Program-made: the position numbers and the translations under genes
Notes under the pieces: model-generated
Database searches by the model: none
What the model saw: the letters and a program-made list of their open reading frames with translations, nothing else
Told to the model about the DNA's origin: nothing
In this document: positions 27,060 to 35,763 of the stretch, piece after piece
How the letters are laid out: every line of letters begins with the position of its first letter
Numbering within the stretch: the stretch's first letter is position 1
Assembly: GCF_000771745.2 (NCBI RefSeq)
Contig: NZ_JPSL02000039.1
Coordinates: 372,001 to 436,000, forward strand
DNA from: Thermus filiformis
GTDB lineage: Bacteria > Deinococcota > Deinococci > Deinococcales > Thermaceae
Length of the DNA: 64,000 nt
Direction: 5' to 3'

Positions 27060-27953
27060 TCACTCCTTTATGTAGGCGCTCGGGTCCACCGCAACCCCTC
27101 CTTGGAAGACCGTGTAGTGCAGGTGGGGCCCGGTGGACCGGCCGGTGGACCCCACCCGGCCCAGGACCTGTCCCCGCTGTACCCGCTCCCCGGGGCGCAC
27201 CTCGAGGCGGCTCAGGTGGCCGTAGAGGGTCTGGTACCCGTAGCCGTGGTCCACCTGGACCGCCAGGCCGTAGGCCCCCATCCACCCCGCCCGCACCACC
27301 ACCCCGGGCGCGGTGGCCCGCACCGGAGCCCCGTAGGGGGCGGAGAAGTCCAGCCCGTCGTGGAACTCGCTTCCGCGCCCAAAGGGGTTCTTCCGCAGGC
27401 CGAAGTGGGAGGAGACCTCCCGGAAGTAGGGGAGGGGAAGCCCCCGGGGCCTGGCCGCCTCCCGGGCCAGGGTCCTTTCCAGGGCGGGCTGGACCCCTTC
27501 CAGCTCCCGCCTAAGCCCCAGGACCTCCTCTTTCAGGAAGGCCCAGCCGGGCTCCTCTCCTGGGGGTAGGCCGGGCCCGCCCTGGGGCTCCAAGCGTGCG
27601 GGCCGGACGCTTTTGGGGGGCAGGCCCGCCCGCCTCCTGAGCTCCTCTATGGCCTCCTTTAGCTTTCGGAGTTCCTCCTCTGTTTCCCGGGCCTTCTGCG
27701 AGAGGGCGCCGTTCTTCCTCCGCTCCTCCTCCAGGGCCAAGGAAAGCCGCCGGGCCTCCTCCGAGAGGGCCTCGAGGCGCCTCTCCAGGGGGCGCAGGGA
27801 GGCGGCCTTGTACCCCAGGTAGGCCCCGAGTCCCAGGAGCCCGCCCAGGAAGAGGAAGAGGAGGCCCACCGCCAGGGGGGTGAGCTCCAGGCCCAGGCTT
27901 CTTCCCCCCGTGCGGGTCAGAAAAAGCGTGTACCGGGTCCGGTGTCTGGGCAT
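27060..27953 (-). CDS. M23 family peptidoglycan endopeptidase with coiled coil
   Basis: A 297-residue protein with a short cytoplasmic N-terminus, one membrane span at about residues 22-46 (LGLELTPLAVGLLFLFLGGL), a long charged coiled coil (about 50-120), and a C-terminal LytM/M23 domain. Zn ligands are seen in SEFHDGLDFSAP (H...D) and GPHLHYTVF (HxH), with DHGYGYQTLYGHLS between. It would cleave peptide cross-links. The pairing with a bactofilin 2 nt downstream is a widespread cell-shape module in which the filament positions the hydrolase. ATG 27953 lies 7 nt after a TATAGT -10 box, so the message is probably leaderless; the open frame upstream is lysA debris. Confidence 0.92.
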   Translation of the reverse strand: MPRHRTRYTLFLTRTGGRSLGLELTPLAVGLLFLFLGGLLGLGAYLGYKAASLRPLERRLEALSEEARRLSLALEEERRKNGALSQKARETEEELRKLKEAIEELRRRAGLPPKSVRPARLEPQGGPGLPPGEEPGWAFLKEEVLGLRRELEGVQPALERTLAREAARPRGLPLPYFREVSSHFGLRKNPFGRGSEFHDGLDFSAPYGAPVRATAPGVVVRAGWMGAYGLAVQVDHGYGYQTLYGHLSRLEVRPGERVQRGQVLGRVGSTGRSTGPHLHYTVFQGGVAVDPSAYIKE

Positions 27954-27960
27954 CGGGCCG

Positions 27961-27990
27961 ACTATACCACCCCCCGTTGGGGCCTGCCAA
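27961..27990 (-). promoter_or_regulatory. Promoter of the M23/bactofilin operon
   Basis: On the minus strand TTGGCA (27985-27990), an 18-bp spacer, then TATAGT (27961-27966). The -10 box ends 7 nt before the ATG, placing transcription start at or next to the start codon. Confidence 0.7.
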
Positions 27991-28014
27991 GTCGGGCCGA
28001 GTTTGCGGGGAAGC

Positions 28015-28043
28015 TTTTCCCGATCGTGAGTAATCGTGAAAAA
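28015..28043 (-). promoter_or_regulatory. Copy C of the 30-bp upstream motif
   Basis: On the minus strand: TTTTTCACGATTACTCACG then ATCGGGAAAA. It matches the motifs at 51321-51350 and 52588-52617 in TTTCACGATT...TCA.G.TCG.GAAA and lies 62-90 nt before the M23 start, in the same orientation. Confidence 0.5.
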
Positions 28044-28044
28044 C

Positions 28045-28806
28045 TTAACAAGAGCTTCGGCCCAAAACCCTCCACTCCCCGTCCCAGGCCAGCTCCAAAG
28101 GCCGAGGGGTGTCCAGGTAGGGAAGGCCCCGCTCGCCCCGTAGGCCCCGGCCAGGAGAAAGGCCAGGGCCTGGCCTTCCCGGGGCACGGGCAGGCGCACC
28201 CCCCGGGCCAGCACGTCCCCCGCCTCACAGGCGGGCCCCGCCAGGTCAAACACGCCCTCCTCCTCGGCCTCGTACAGGGGCAGGACGGGGTGGCGCACCC
28301 CGTAGAGGAGGGGGCGTAGGAAGACGGTCAACTCGGTGTTTCCTTCCGGGAAGCAACCCCGCGTCCAGGAGGAGGTAGGTCCTGCGGGTGCGCTTCACGC
28401 CCCAGATGCCCGCCACCAGGACCCCGCTTCGCGCCACCAGCCGCCGGCCCGGCTCGAGCCAGACCTCGGCCCCATAGAGCCGGGCGAGGTCTTCCACGGC
28501 TGGGGAGAGGCCCTCCAGGTCCAGCCCCAGCCCGAACCCGCCGCCCAGGTCCAGGACCCTAAGGGCCCGCTCCACCTCCCCGGGCGAGACCGCCTCCGCC
28601 CCGAAGCCCAGGGCCCTGGCCTCAGGAAGGAGGGAAGGGTTGGCCTTTAAGGCGAAGAAAAGGCGGGCCCGGGGAAAGGCCCACCGCAAGCCCTCGGCCT
28701 CTTCCCGCACCGCGGTGAGATCGTAGGCGTAAAAAGGGGTGGGAAAGCGCTCCAAAACTTCCTTCAGGGCCTTCAGGAACGCCGGGTTAAGATGAGGCGT
28801 GCTCAT
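28045..28806 (-). pseudogene. lysA: Broken diaminopimelate decarboxylase-like gene
   Basis: The N-terminus has the fold-type III PLP motif (TPFYAYDLTAV, LFFALKANPSL with the PLP Lys), but GEVERALR then jumps straight to VLDLGGGFGLGLDLEGLSP, so roughly 110-130 residues of the barrel are deleted in frame. The next block (TYLLLDAG) runs into a short hairpin element at 28332-28357 that shifts the frame; TVFLRPLLYGVRHPVLPLYE and GPACEAGDVLARG continue in another frame. A second shift near 28125 separates GAYGASGAF from YLDTPRPLELAWDGEWRVLG, ending at TAA 28045. Thermus makes lysine by the alpha-aminoadipate route and uses ornithine in its wall, so loss is tolerable. Confidence 0.8.
28332..28357 (+). 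repeat. Short hairpin element inside the lysA pseudogene
   Basis: CTCGGTG, then TTTCC/GGGAA arms around a TTCC loop, then GCAAC. Compared with the copies at 62731 it has one extra C in the loop, making it 25 rather than 24 nt, which breaks the lysA frame here. Confidence 0.65.
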
Positions 28807-29458
28807 AGGCGTCGCCACCCAGTTTACCGGGGAGGTCTGGGGCCTCAGGGCCCCCTACCTCGAGGCCCTAACCCAAGCGGGCGTCTCCTTCGTCCTCCTC
28901 CCGCCCCAGGACCCAGAGCGGCTGGAGAGGATCCTTCCCCATCTGGACGGCCTCCTCCTGCCGGGAGGGGTGGACCTGGACCCGGCCCTTTACGGGGAGG
29001 AGCCCCACCCGGCCCTCGGGGAGGTCCACCCGGAGCGGGACGGCCTGGAGGTCTTCCTGGCCCGCTACGTGGCGGAAAAGGGCCTGCCCACCCTGGGCGT
29101 CTGCCGGGGGATCCAGGCGATGAACGTGGCCCTAGGAGGAAGCCTCCACCAGGACCTGGCCTCGGCCGGCTTCACCCAGGTCCAGCACTACCAGAAGGGG
29201 CGGGGCCTGGGCCACTCGGTCACCCAGGTGGCCCCAAGCCCCCTGGACCGCCTCTTCCCCAAGACCTTCCGGGTCAACTCCTACCACCACCAGGGGCTGA
29301 AGCGCCTGGCCCCGGGGCTTAGGCCCGTGGCCCTGGCCCCGGACGGGCTGGTGGAGGCGGTCCTCCTGGAGGGCCACCCCCTCTTCCTGGGGGTTCAGTG
29401 GCACCCGGAGCTTTTGCGGGAGCACTGGGGCCTCTTCCGGCTCTACAGCCAGGTCTGA
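28799..29458 (+). CDS. Class I glutamine amidotransferase (PuuD-like gamma-glutamyl hydrolase)
   Basis: A 219-residue enzyme of the peptidase C26 family. The nucleophile elbow GVCRGIQAMN holds the catalytic Cys, and VQWHPELL supplies the His-x-Glu. LLLPGGVDLDPALYGEEPHP is the PuuD/GuaA-like oxyanion strand. Relatives hydrolyse gamma-glutamyl-GABA or related gamma-glutamyl amines; the true substrate is unknown. It starts at GTG 28799, overlapping the divergent lysA start by 8 nt. It faces the M19 dipeptidase gene with a 16-bp overlap of stops. A gamma-glutamyltransferase lies 4 kb upstream, so a gamma-glutamyl pathway is conceivable. Confidence 0.88.
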   Translation: MLIGVATQFTGEVWGLRAPYLEALTQAGVSFVLLPPQDPERLERILPHLDGLLLPGGVDLDPALYGEEPHPALGEVHPERDGLEVFLARYVAEKGLPTLGVCRGIQAMNVALGGSLHQDLASAGFTQVQHYQKGRGLGHSVTQVAPSPLDRLFPKTFRVNSYHHQGLKRLAPGLRPVALAPDGLVEAVLLEGHPLFLGVQWHPELLREHWGLFRLYSQV

Positions 29459-30393
29459 AGCCAGCGGAGCCAGTTCCCGCCCAAAAACCCCTCGTCCCCC
29501 AGGCGCTCGAGGTCCCGGTGGGCCTCCAGGCCCATGGGGACGTACTCCAGGCCGAACCCCCCGTCCCAGTCGCTCCCCAGCCCCACCCGCTCCCGGCCCA
29601 GGCGGGCCTCGAGGTAGGTCTTGTGGGCGAAAAGGGCGTTCAGGGGAAGCCGGGGCATCCCCCGCGTCCAGGCCGGGTCCAAGAAGGTGTTGAAGGGCAC
29701 CAGGCCCACTACCCCCTCCCGCGCCTTAAGGGCCAGGAGCATCTCGTCCGAGAGGTGGCGGGGGGTGGGGGTGAGGGCCCGGGCGTTGGCGTGCGTGGCC
29801 GCCACCGGTCCTCGGAAGTGGGAGAGGGCGGGAAAGAAGGCGGCATCGGAAAGGTGGGAGACGTCCAGGGCCACCCCCAGGGCCTCCATCCTCCGGAGGA
29901 GGGCCTCGCCCAGGGGGGTGAGGGGGGCGGGCTCGGCGTTTCCCCCCGCGTAGGCGTTTGCCGTGGCCCAGGTCAGGCCCACCATCCTCACCCCCAGGGC
30001 GTGAAGCTCGTCCAGGGCCTCAGGCTCGGGCAGGACGTGGGCCCCCTCCAGGAGGAGAAGGAGGCCCAGCACGCCGTCCTCGGGGTAGGCCCGAAGGTGG
30101 GTCTCCAGGTCGCGGCGGGAGCGCACCAGCCGGACCAGGCCCCGTTCCTCCCACTCCCGGTAGAGGGCCAGCTGGCGCAGGGCCTCCGGGTAGAGCCTTT
30201 CCGCATGCCGTTTGGGGTCCACGAACACGGTGGCGAAGACTAGGCCGAACCCCCCTTCCCTCAGGGAGGGGAGGCTCACCAGGGGGGTGTCTGGGGTTTG
30301 AGCGGCCTCCCTCAGGGCCTCGAGGGGAAGGGTGAGGTCCCGGCCCAGGTCCAAGGCGTTATAGGCCAGGTCCAGGTGCGCGTCCACCCGCAT
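29443..30393 (-). CDS. Membrane dipeptidase-like (M19) metallopeptidase
   Basis: A 316-residue zinc dipeptidase of the renal dipeptidase/M19 family in an amidohydrolase barrel. Metal ligands: HLD near the start (VDAHLDLAYN), the bridging Glu in LLEGAHVL, His in VSHLSDAAF, His in AATHANARAL, and the terminal Asp in GLGSDWDGGFGLE. Such enzymes cleave dipeptides including D-amino acid forms. No signal peptide is present. A TAGGAT box ends 6 nt before the ATG, suggesting a leaderless message. Its 3' end overlaps the convergent amidotransferase gene. Confidence 0.9.
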   Translation of the reverse strand: MRVDAHLDLAYNALDLGRDLTLPLEALREAAQTPDTPLVSLPSLREGGFGLVFATVFVDPKRHAERLYPEALRQLALYREWEERGLVRLVRSRRDLETHLRAYPEDGVLGLLLLLEGAHVLPEPEALDELHALGVRMVGLTWATANAYAGGNAEPAPLTPLGEALLRRMEALGVALDVSHLSDAAFFPALSHFRGPVAATHANARALTPTPRHLSDEMLLALKAREGVVGLVPFNTFLDPAWTRGMPRLPLNALFAHKTYLEARLGRERVGLGSDWDGGFGLEYVPMGLEAHRDLERLGDEGFLGGNWLRWLQTWL

Positions 30394-30447
30394 GCCCCCA
30401 TCCTAAACTCTGGTAAACTGGACCTATTTGGGGACCTGGGGTGAAGC

Positions 30448-31209
30448 GTGTCCGCTGAGACCTTTCCCCTCCGCCTCGAGCTCCTAGGAATGGGTCGGCT
30501 CGTGGGGCCGGATTCCCTGAGCGTCCCTTTGGAGCGCAAGGGGGCAGCCCTACTCGCCTACCTAGCCCTGGAGGGCCCCACCCCCCGCTCCCTCCTGGCC
30601 GGCCTGCTCTGGCCGGAGGTGGGGGAGGAGGGGGCGCGGAACAACCTTCGCCAGCGGCTTTACCGCCTGAGGCGCCTGGGAGTGGGGTTGGCGGTCGTTC
30701 AGAGGGAATTCCTGGCCCTGGACGACCGGCTGGAAGTAGACCTGAAGCAGTTCGTGGAAGAGGTGGGCCGGGGGAAGTACGAGGAAGCCTTAAGCCGCAA
30801 AGGGGTCCTCCTTGCCTACGAGTACGACGATCTGCCGGAGTTCGGCGAGTGGCTCCTCCGGGCTCGAGGCCGGCTGGAGCGCCTGCGCCACCAGGCCCGG
30901 CTCGGGGCGATGATCCGCCTGGAGCGGGCGGGGCAGTACGCGGGGGCCCTGGCCCTAGCCGAGGCCTGGGTGGAGGAGGACCCCCTTTCCGAGGAGGCCC
31001 ACCGCCAGGTCATGCGCCTCTGCTACCTCCTGGGGGACCGGGCCCGGGCCCTGGCCGCCTACCACCGGTGCCAGGAGATTCTGAGGCGGGAGCTGGGCCT
31101 TTCCCCCTTTCCGGCCACCGTGGCCCTGGCCCGGGCCATTGACAAAGGGCTCCTCGAGGGGGACGCAAGGCGGCTGGGCATTTTCTTTTGGGTCTTTCCC
31201 CGTCCATGA
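30448..31209 (+). CDS. Short BTAD/winged-helix transcriptional regulator
   Basis: A 253-residue protein: an N-terminal OmpR/PhoB-like winged helix (RLELLGMGRLVGP, then ARNNLRQRLYRLRRLG) followed by a TPR-type bacterial transcriptional activator domain (GQYAGALALAEAWVEEDPLS, then ALAAYHRCQEILRRELGLSP). This is the SARP-like N-terminal half of regulators that usually also carry an ATPase and long TPR tail; here the protein ends after the BTAD. It may be a complete minimal regulator or a truncated one. The GTG start follows an AT-richer stretch shared with the divergent dipeptidase. It is convergent with the APC permease. Confidence 0.8.
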   Translation: MSAETFPLRLELLGMGRLVGPDSLSVPLERKGAALLAYLALEGPTPRSLLAGLLWPEVGEEGARNNLRQRLYRLRRLGVGLAVVQREFLALDDRLEVDLKQFVEEVGRGKYEEALSRKGVLLAYEYDDLPEFGEWLLRARGRLERLRHQARLGAMIRLERAGQYAGALALAEAWVEEDPLSEEAHRQVMRLCYLLGDRARALAAYHRCQEILRRELGLSPFPATVALARAIDKGLLEGDARRLGIFFWVFPRP

Positions 31210-31232
31210 GGCACGGCTTCGGGGCCCTGCCC

Positions 31233-33116
31233 TCAGGGTCCTCCCACGTAGACCAAAGGACGGCGGGCCGGGTCGGGCTCCGCCCGGCGCAGGATTTCCC
31301 GGGTCAGAGTGGGGACGTCCCCCTCCCCGAAGAGGAGGAAGTCCACCGCCGCTTGGAAGGGGGAGGCCTCCGGCCACTCAAAGTAGATCCGGGGGGGCTT
31401 CCCGGTCTCGTCCCGGATGTGGAGGAGGAGGGCGGCCAGGGCGTTGGGGACGCTTGCCCCCTCGGTGCGAAGAATACGGTAAGCCCCCAGCTCCACCCCC
31501 CTTACCCTCAGCTCCCGGCTGAACTCCGAGGGGTCCAGGACCCCCACCTCCAGGAAGAAAAAGGGGTCCTGGGATGGAAAGCGGAAGAGGTCCCGGATTC
31601 GCTTTTCCTTCTCCAGGTACTCGGCGAAGGTGCCCCACCGGCGGTGGTGGGCGATAAGGCGAACGGGGGCTTCCGGGCGTTCCCCTTGAGCGGCGACCTG
31701 CGACCGCATCCCCTCCAGGAAGGCCTGGGCCAGGGGGTCAAACACCACCCGGTCCACCCGGAGCTCAAACGCCCGTAAGGCGCGCGAGGTGAAGGAGACG
31801 AGCAGGGTCAGGGCGATGAAGAAGGCGGCGATCTTCACCCCGTCCGGCCGCTCGAGGACGTTGGCCACCAGGGTGTAGAGGAATACGAGAAGAACGGTCC
31901 CGTAAAAGGGCCTCTCTGCGGGCCTCGAGGTGAGGTAAATGGCGTAGGCGGCCGAGGTCATGACCACCAGGACGCCCGTGGCGTACGCCGCGGCCTGGGC
32001 GTTGACGTCGGCCTTGAACACCGCCGTGACCGCCACGGAAACCAGGGTGAAGAAGAGGACCAGGGGGCGGGTGGCCCTCGCCCACTCCGGGGCCATGCCG
32101 TAGCGGGGCAGGTACCGGGGCACGATGGTGAGGAGGCCAGCCATGGCGCTCGCCCCCGCGAACCAGAGCATGAGAATGGTCACCAGGTCGTAGAGGGTGC
32201 CGAACCCCTCCCCAAGGTACTGGTGGGCCAGGTAGGCCAGGGCCCGCCCGTTGGCCGGACCCCCTTCCGCAAAAGCCTCCTTGGGAATCAGGACGGTGGT
32301 CACCCAGGCGCTGGCAAGGAGAAGGGCCCCCATGAGCATAGCGGCGGTCAGGAGAAGCTTCCGGGTGTTGGCGATCCGGCAGAGGGGCTTCTCCGGGGAG
32401 TCCTCGGGGCAGCCCCGGACCAGGGGCATCACCGCCACCCCGGTTTCAAAGCCGCTCAGCCCTAAGGCCAGCTTGGGGAAGGCGATGAGGACCGCCAGGG
32501 CAAGGCTCTGTGGGGTCAGGTAGAGCTTCTGGACGGCGTCCCACCACGCCTCGAGGCGGGGAAAGCCTCCGGTGTAGGGGAGGGTGGCGGCCACCACAAC
32601 TGCGTTTAAGGCCAGGTAGGAGAAGACCAGGGGAACGGCCACCGCGATGGCTTCTCGGAAGCCCAGGTAAAAGACGAAGCCCAACAGCAGCACCAGGCCC
32701 AGGGTGACGGCCAGGCGATGGTCCATCCAAGGGGGCACCAGGGGGTTTTCCACCAGGTGCGTGGCCGCGTCCGCCGCCGACAGGGTGATGGTGATGATGA
32801 AGTCGGTGGCCATAAAGCCGAGCACCACCAGGGTGATGAGCTTCCCCCTCCAGCCCCGGTACAGCTGGGTGAGTAGGGCTAAAGACCCCTCCCCGTTCGG
32901 GCTTTTCTCCGCCACCTTCCAGTAGACGGGGAGGGCGCCCAAAAAGGTGAAGGCCACCAGGGCCAGCGTGGCCAGGGGGGAGAGGAGGCCTGCCGCCAAA
33001 AAAGCGATGCCCGGCTGGTAGCCCAGGGTGGAGAAGTAGTCCACCCCGGTGAGGCACATGACCTGCCACCAGGGGTGCTGGGGCTCAGGCCGCGCGGCGC
33101 GCAGGGCAGGTTTCAT
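31233..33116 (-). CDS. APC-superfamily amino acid/cation permease
   Basis: A 627-residue membrane protein with about 12 transmembrane helices in the first 470 residues, starting [20 protein letters not shown] and [20 protein letters not shown], an APC-type TM1 with the unwound [13 protein letters not shown] segment. A ~150-residue cytoplasmic C-terminal domain follows ([20 protein letters not shown]). This pattern occurs in a family annotated as amino acid or potassium transporters in Deinococcus-Thermus. The substrate is not evident. ATG 33116 is chosen where homology begins; the longer frame has no ribosome site and runs into PAP2. Confidence 0.8.
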   Translation of the reverse strand: MKPALRAARPEPQHPWWQVMCLTGVDYFSTLGYQPGIAFLAAGLLSPLATLALVAFTFLGALPVYWKVAEKSPNGEGSLALLTQLYRGWRGKLITLVVLGFMATDFIITITLSAADAATHLVENPLVPPWMDHRLAVTLGLVLLLGFVFYLGFREAIAVAVPLVFSYLALNAVVVAATLPYTGGFPRLEAWWDAVQKLYLTPQSLALAVLIAFPKLALGLSGFETGVAVMPLVRGCPEDSPEKPLCRIANTRKLLLTAAMLMGALLLASAWVTTVLIPKEAFAEGGPANGRALAYLAHQYLGEGFGTLYDLVTILMLWFAGASAMAGLLTIVPRYLPRYGMAPEWARATRPLVLFFTLVSVAVTAVFKADVNAQAAAYATGVLVVMTSAAYAIYLTSRPAERPFYGTVLLVFLYTLVANVLERPDGVKIAAFFIALTLLVSFTSRALRAFELRVDRVVFDPLAQAFLEGMRSQVAAQGERPEAPVRLIAHHRRWGTFAEYLEKEKRIRDLFRFPSQDPFFFLEVGVLDPSEFSRELRVRGVELGAYRILRTEGASVPNALAALLLHIRDETGKPPRIYFEWPEASPFQAAVDFLLFGEGDVPTLTREILRRAEPDPARRPLVYVGGP

Positions 33117-33200
33117 AGACCTCAACCAGGGCCACTCTAGCACCGGCCCTCTTCTCCGGCAAGGCTTCTGGTTCCCGGCCTGCTGTGCCAAGATAACCCC

Positions 33201-33812
33201 ATGCGCGCGCAGTCCCTTGCCCCGCTTCTGCTGTGGCTCTTTTTGGCCGGAGGGGCAGCGGCCTTCTTGGAACTCGCCGAGGACGTCTACCGGCACGAGG
33301 GGTTCTTCTTTGACGCCCCCCTCCTGGCCTGGCTGTACGCCCACAGGACCCCGGCGCTGGACCGGGCGATGCGCCTCTTAAGCTTCTCCGCCTCGGTCCA
33401 GGTCCTTGCCCCCCTGAGCCTGGTCCTCGCCTTCTGGCTTTGGAGACGGAAGGGGCGGTGGGCCTTCTTTCTCCTCGGCGTGGGGGGCGCCGCCCTCCTC
33501 AACCTGCTCTTGAAGGAGTTCTTCGCCCGGGGCCGCCCTCACCTTTTCCCTCCCTTGGCCGTGGAGAAGGACTATAGCTTTCCCAGCGGCCACGCCATGG
33601 GAAGCCTGGCCTTCGCCCTGGCCCTGGGGCTGGCGCTTAAGGACCTCCACCCCCGGCTCGGACGGGCGGTCTTGGTTTTAGGTGTGCTATGGAGCCTGGC
33701 GGTGGGTCTTTCCCGGCTCTACCTCCAGGTCCACTACCCCTCGGACGTACTCGCGGGCTTTCTGGCCGCGGCGCTCTGGGTGGGCGGGGTTTACCTGGGA
33801 ACGCGGAGATAA
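33201..33812 (+). CDS. PAP2-family phosphatase, membrane-bound
   Basis: A 203-residue integral membrane phosphatase with about six hydrophobic helices. The three PAP2 motifs are complete: [17 protein letters not shown] and [16 protein letters not shown]. Relatives dephosphorylate undecaprenyl pyrophosphate, phosphatidic acid or phosphatidylglycerol phosphate on the outer face of the inner membrane. In this window no lipid or polymer gene is adjacent, so the natural substrate is open; a role in carrier-lipid recycling is a common inference. It is divergent from the APC permease. Confidence 0.9.
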   Translation: MRAQSLAPLLLWLFLAGGAAAFLELAEDVYRHEGFFFDAPLLAWLYAHRTPALDRAMRLLSFSASVQVLAPLSLVLAFWLWRRKGRWAFFLLGVGGAALLNLLLKEFFARGRPHLFPPLAVEKDYSFPSGHAMGSLAFALALGLALKDLHPRLGRAVLVLGVLWSLAVGLSRLYLQVHYPSDVLAGFLAAALWVGGVYLGTRR

Positions 33813-34058
33813 ACCCCCCGGGCAGTTCCGATCCGGGCGCGCTTTAGGGTGCGGTCCTTGGCTGCAAGGCCAAGAAGGCTTGCTCCCGCTTCTGCTCCGC
33901 CCGGACCCGCTCCAAGAGCTGGCCGAAGGCCTGGGCGAGCGTTCCCTTGCCCTCCCAAGGAAGAGGGGCTTATCCTGGGAAAGGCTATGGAGGGCCTGCC
34001 CTCGAGTCCCGCAGCCTGAGGGCCGCCCACGGGCGGCCCCGGGGAAAGGAGGCCGCCT
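33813..34058. other. Intergenic region without a convincing gene
   Basis: About 245 bases between PAP2 and the ABC permease. A minus-strand frame reading TLAQAFGQLLERVRAEQKRE near 33870-33950 looks protein-like but has no start codon after an upstream stop, so it may be a gene scrap. A strong inverted repeat (34020-34039) sits just before the permease. Confidence 0.4.
34020..34039 (+). promoter_or_regulatory. Strong hairpin in the ABC-permease leader
   Basis: Arms GGGCCGCCC (34020-34028) and GGGCGGCCC (34031-34039) are perfectly complementary. An AAAGGAGG ribosome site follows at 34045-34052, 6 nt before GTG 34059. There is no T-run, so this is more likely a leader stem or attenuator than a terminator. 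Confidence 0.5.
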
Positions 34059-35753
34059 GTGGCGATGCGCCCCAACCGGTTTGACCTTCTGGTCCTCCTC
34101 TTTTTCTTCGCCCTTTTAGCCCTGGTCGCCCGCATCGGGCACGAGGCCGCCGCCCCCCTTCCCCCGGGAGGGGAGATCCCCATCTCCTTGGACCCCCGCC
34201 ACCTTCCCGAGTACGCCCTGAGGAGCACCTTCCGCATGTTCGCCGCCTTGGGGCTCTCCCTCCTCTTCACCTTCACCTACGCCCCCCTGGCGGCCAAGAC
34301 CCGGCTGGAGCCGGTCCTGATCGCCCTTTTGGACGTCCTCCAGTCCGTGCCCATCCTGGGCTTCTTGGCCTTCACCGTCACCTTTTTCGTGGGCCTCTTC
34401 CCGGGCCGGGTCCTGGGGTTTGAGCTGGCGAGCGTCTTCGCCGTCTTCACCTCCCAGGCCTGGAACATGGCCTTCAGCCTCTACCAGTCCCTGAAGACGG
34501 TGCCCCGCGACCTGGACGAGGCGGCCCGCCTCTTCGGCCTCTCCCCCTGGCGGAGGTTCTGGCGCCTCGAGGTCCCCTTCGCCCTCCCCGGCCTGGTCTG
34601 GAACACCATGATGTCCGTCTCCGGGGGCTGGTTCTTCGTGGTGGCCTCGGAGGCCATCAGCGTGGGGCGGACGGAGGTGGACTTGCCGGGGATCGGCTCC
34701 TACGTGGCCAAGGCCATCCAGGAGGAAAACCTCCCCGCCGTCCTCTACGCCCTCCTCACCATGCTCCTGGTCATCCTCCTCTACGACCAGCTCCTCTTCC
34801 GGCCCCTGGTGGCCTGGAGCGAGCGGTTCAAGTACGAGGAGCGGCCCTCCGAGGAGGCGCGAAGCTGGGTCCTGGACCTCTTCCGCAGGACCCGCCTCCT
34901 GCGCCGGGCCTCCGCTTGGCTGGCCGAGGCCCTGTGGGAGGCGGCGGTCCGCCTCGAGCCCCTCTTCCGCCTCGAGCCCCTCTTCCGCTTCCCGCCCCTC
35001 AGGGCCGGGCGGGGCCTGGACTACGCCCTGTACGGGGGCATGGCCCTGGTCCTCCTGGCGGGGGGGCACGCCTTCTACCTTCTGGTCCTAAAGCCCCTGG
35101 GCCTGAAGGAGGTGGTCCGGGTCCTCTTCCTCGGCCTTTTCACCCTGGCCCGGGTCCTGGTCCTCCTCCTCCTGGCGGGGCTGGTCTGGGTGCCCGTGGG
35201 CATCGCCTTAGGCCTCAGGCCCTCCCTGGCGGGCCGCCTCCAAGCCCTAGCCCAGTTCCTGGCCGCCTTTCCCGCCAACCTCCTCTACCCCTTCTTCGCC
35301 TACCTCATGGCCCGCTACGCCCTCTCCCCGGAGGTCTTCACCGCCCCCCTAATGATCCTGGGCACCCAGTGGTACCTTCTCTTCAACGCCCTGGCCGGGG
35401 GGATGGCCCTGCCCGGGGACCTGCGGGAGGCGGCGGCCAACCTGGGCCTAAGGGGCCTTCTCCTCTGGCGGAAGCTCCTGCTTCCCGGGGCCTTTCCCTA
35501 CCTGGTCACCGGCTTCATCACCGCGAGCGGAGGAACGTGGAACGCCTCCATTGTGGCCGAGGTGGTGAGCTGGGGCGGCCTCACCTTCAAGGCCACCGGG
35601 CTCGGGGCCTACATCGCCGAGTGGACGGGCAAGGGGAGCCCGGCCCACGTGCTTTTGGGCATTCTGGTCATGAGCCTTTACGTGGTGGCGCTGAACCGGA
35701 TCCTCTGGCGGCCCCTTTACGCCTGGGCCGCGGAGCGGTTCCGCCTGGGGTAG
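34059..35753 (+). CDS. Fused two-domain ABC permease (nitrate/sulfonate/bicarbonate type)
   Basis: A 564-residue protein made of two BPD_transp_1 permease domains in tandem, each with about five helices and an EAA loop: first DEAARLFGLSPWRRFWRLEV, second REAAANLGLRGLLLWRKLLL. The domains are joined by a ~70-residue cytoplasmic linker that contains an 18-nt direct duplication (34950-34985, giving RLEPLF twice). With the downstream ATPase it forms an import system, but no substrate-binding protein is encoded nearby. The GTG 34059 start has the better ribosome spacing; ATG 34065 is the alternative. Confidence 0.85.
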   Translation: MAMRPNRFDLLVLLFFFALLALVARIGHEAAAPLPPGGEIPISLDPRHLPEYALRSTFRMFAALGLSLLFTFTYAPLAAKTRLEPVLIALLDVLQSVPILGFLAFTVTFFVGLFPGRVLGFELASVFAVFTSQAWNMAFSLYQSLKTVPRDLDEAARLFGLSPWRRFWRLEVPFALPGLVWNTMMSVSGGWFFVVASEAISVGRTEVDLPGIGSYVAKAIQEENLPAVLYALLTMLLVILLYDQLLFRPLVAWSERFKYEERPSEEARSWVLDLFRRTRLLRRASAWLAEALWEAAVRLEPLFRLEPLFRFPPLRAGRGLDYALYGGMALVLLAGGHAFYLLVLKPLGLKEVVRVLFLGLFTLARVLVLLLLAGLVWVPVGIALGLRPSLAGRLQALAQFLAAFPANLLYPFFAYLMARYALSPEVFTAPLMILGTQWYLLFNALAGGMALPGDLREAAANLGLRGLLLWRKLLLPGAFPYLVTGFITASGGTWNASIVAEVVSWGGLTFKATGLGAYIAEWTGKGSPAHVLLGILVMSLYVVALNRILWRPLYAWAAERFRLG

Positions 35754-35763
35754 GAGGGAAAGG

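Noticed and set aside
33860-33960. Minus-strand frame LAQAFGQLLERVRAEQKRE
   Set aside because: Protein-like sequence but no start codon between the preceding stop and the segment; noted only as a possible gene scrap.
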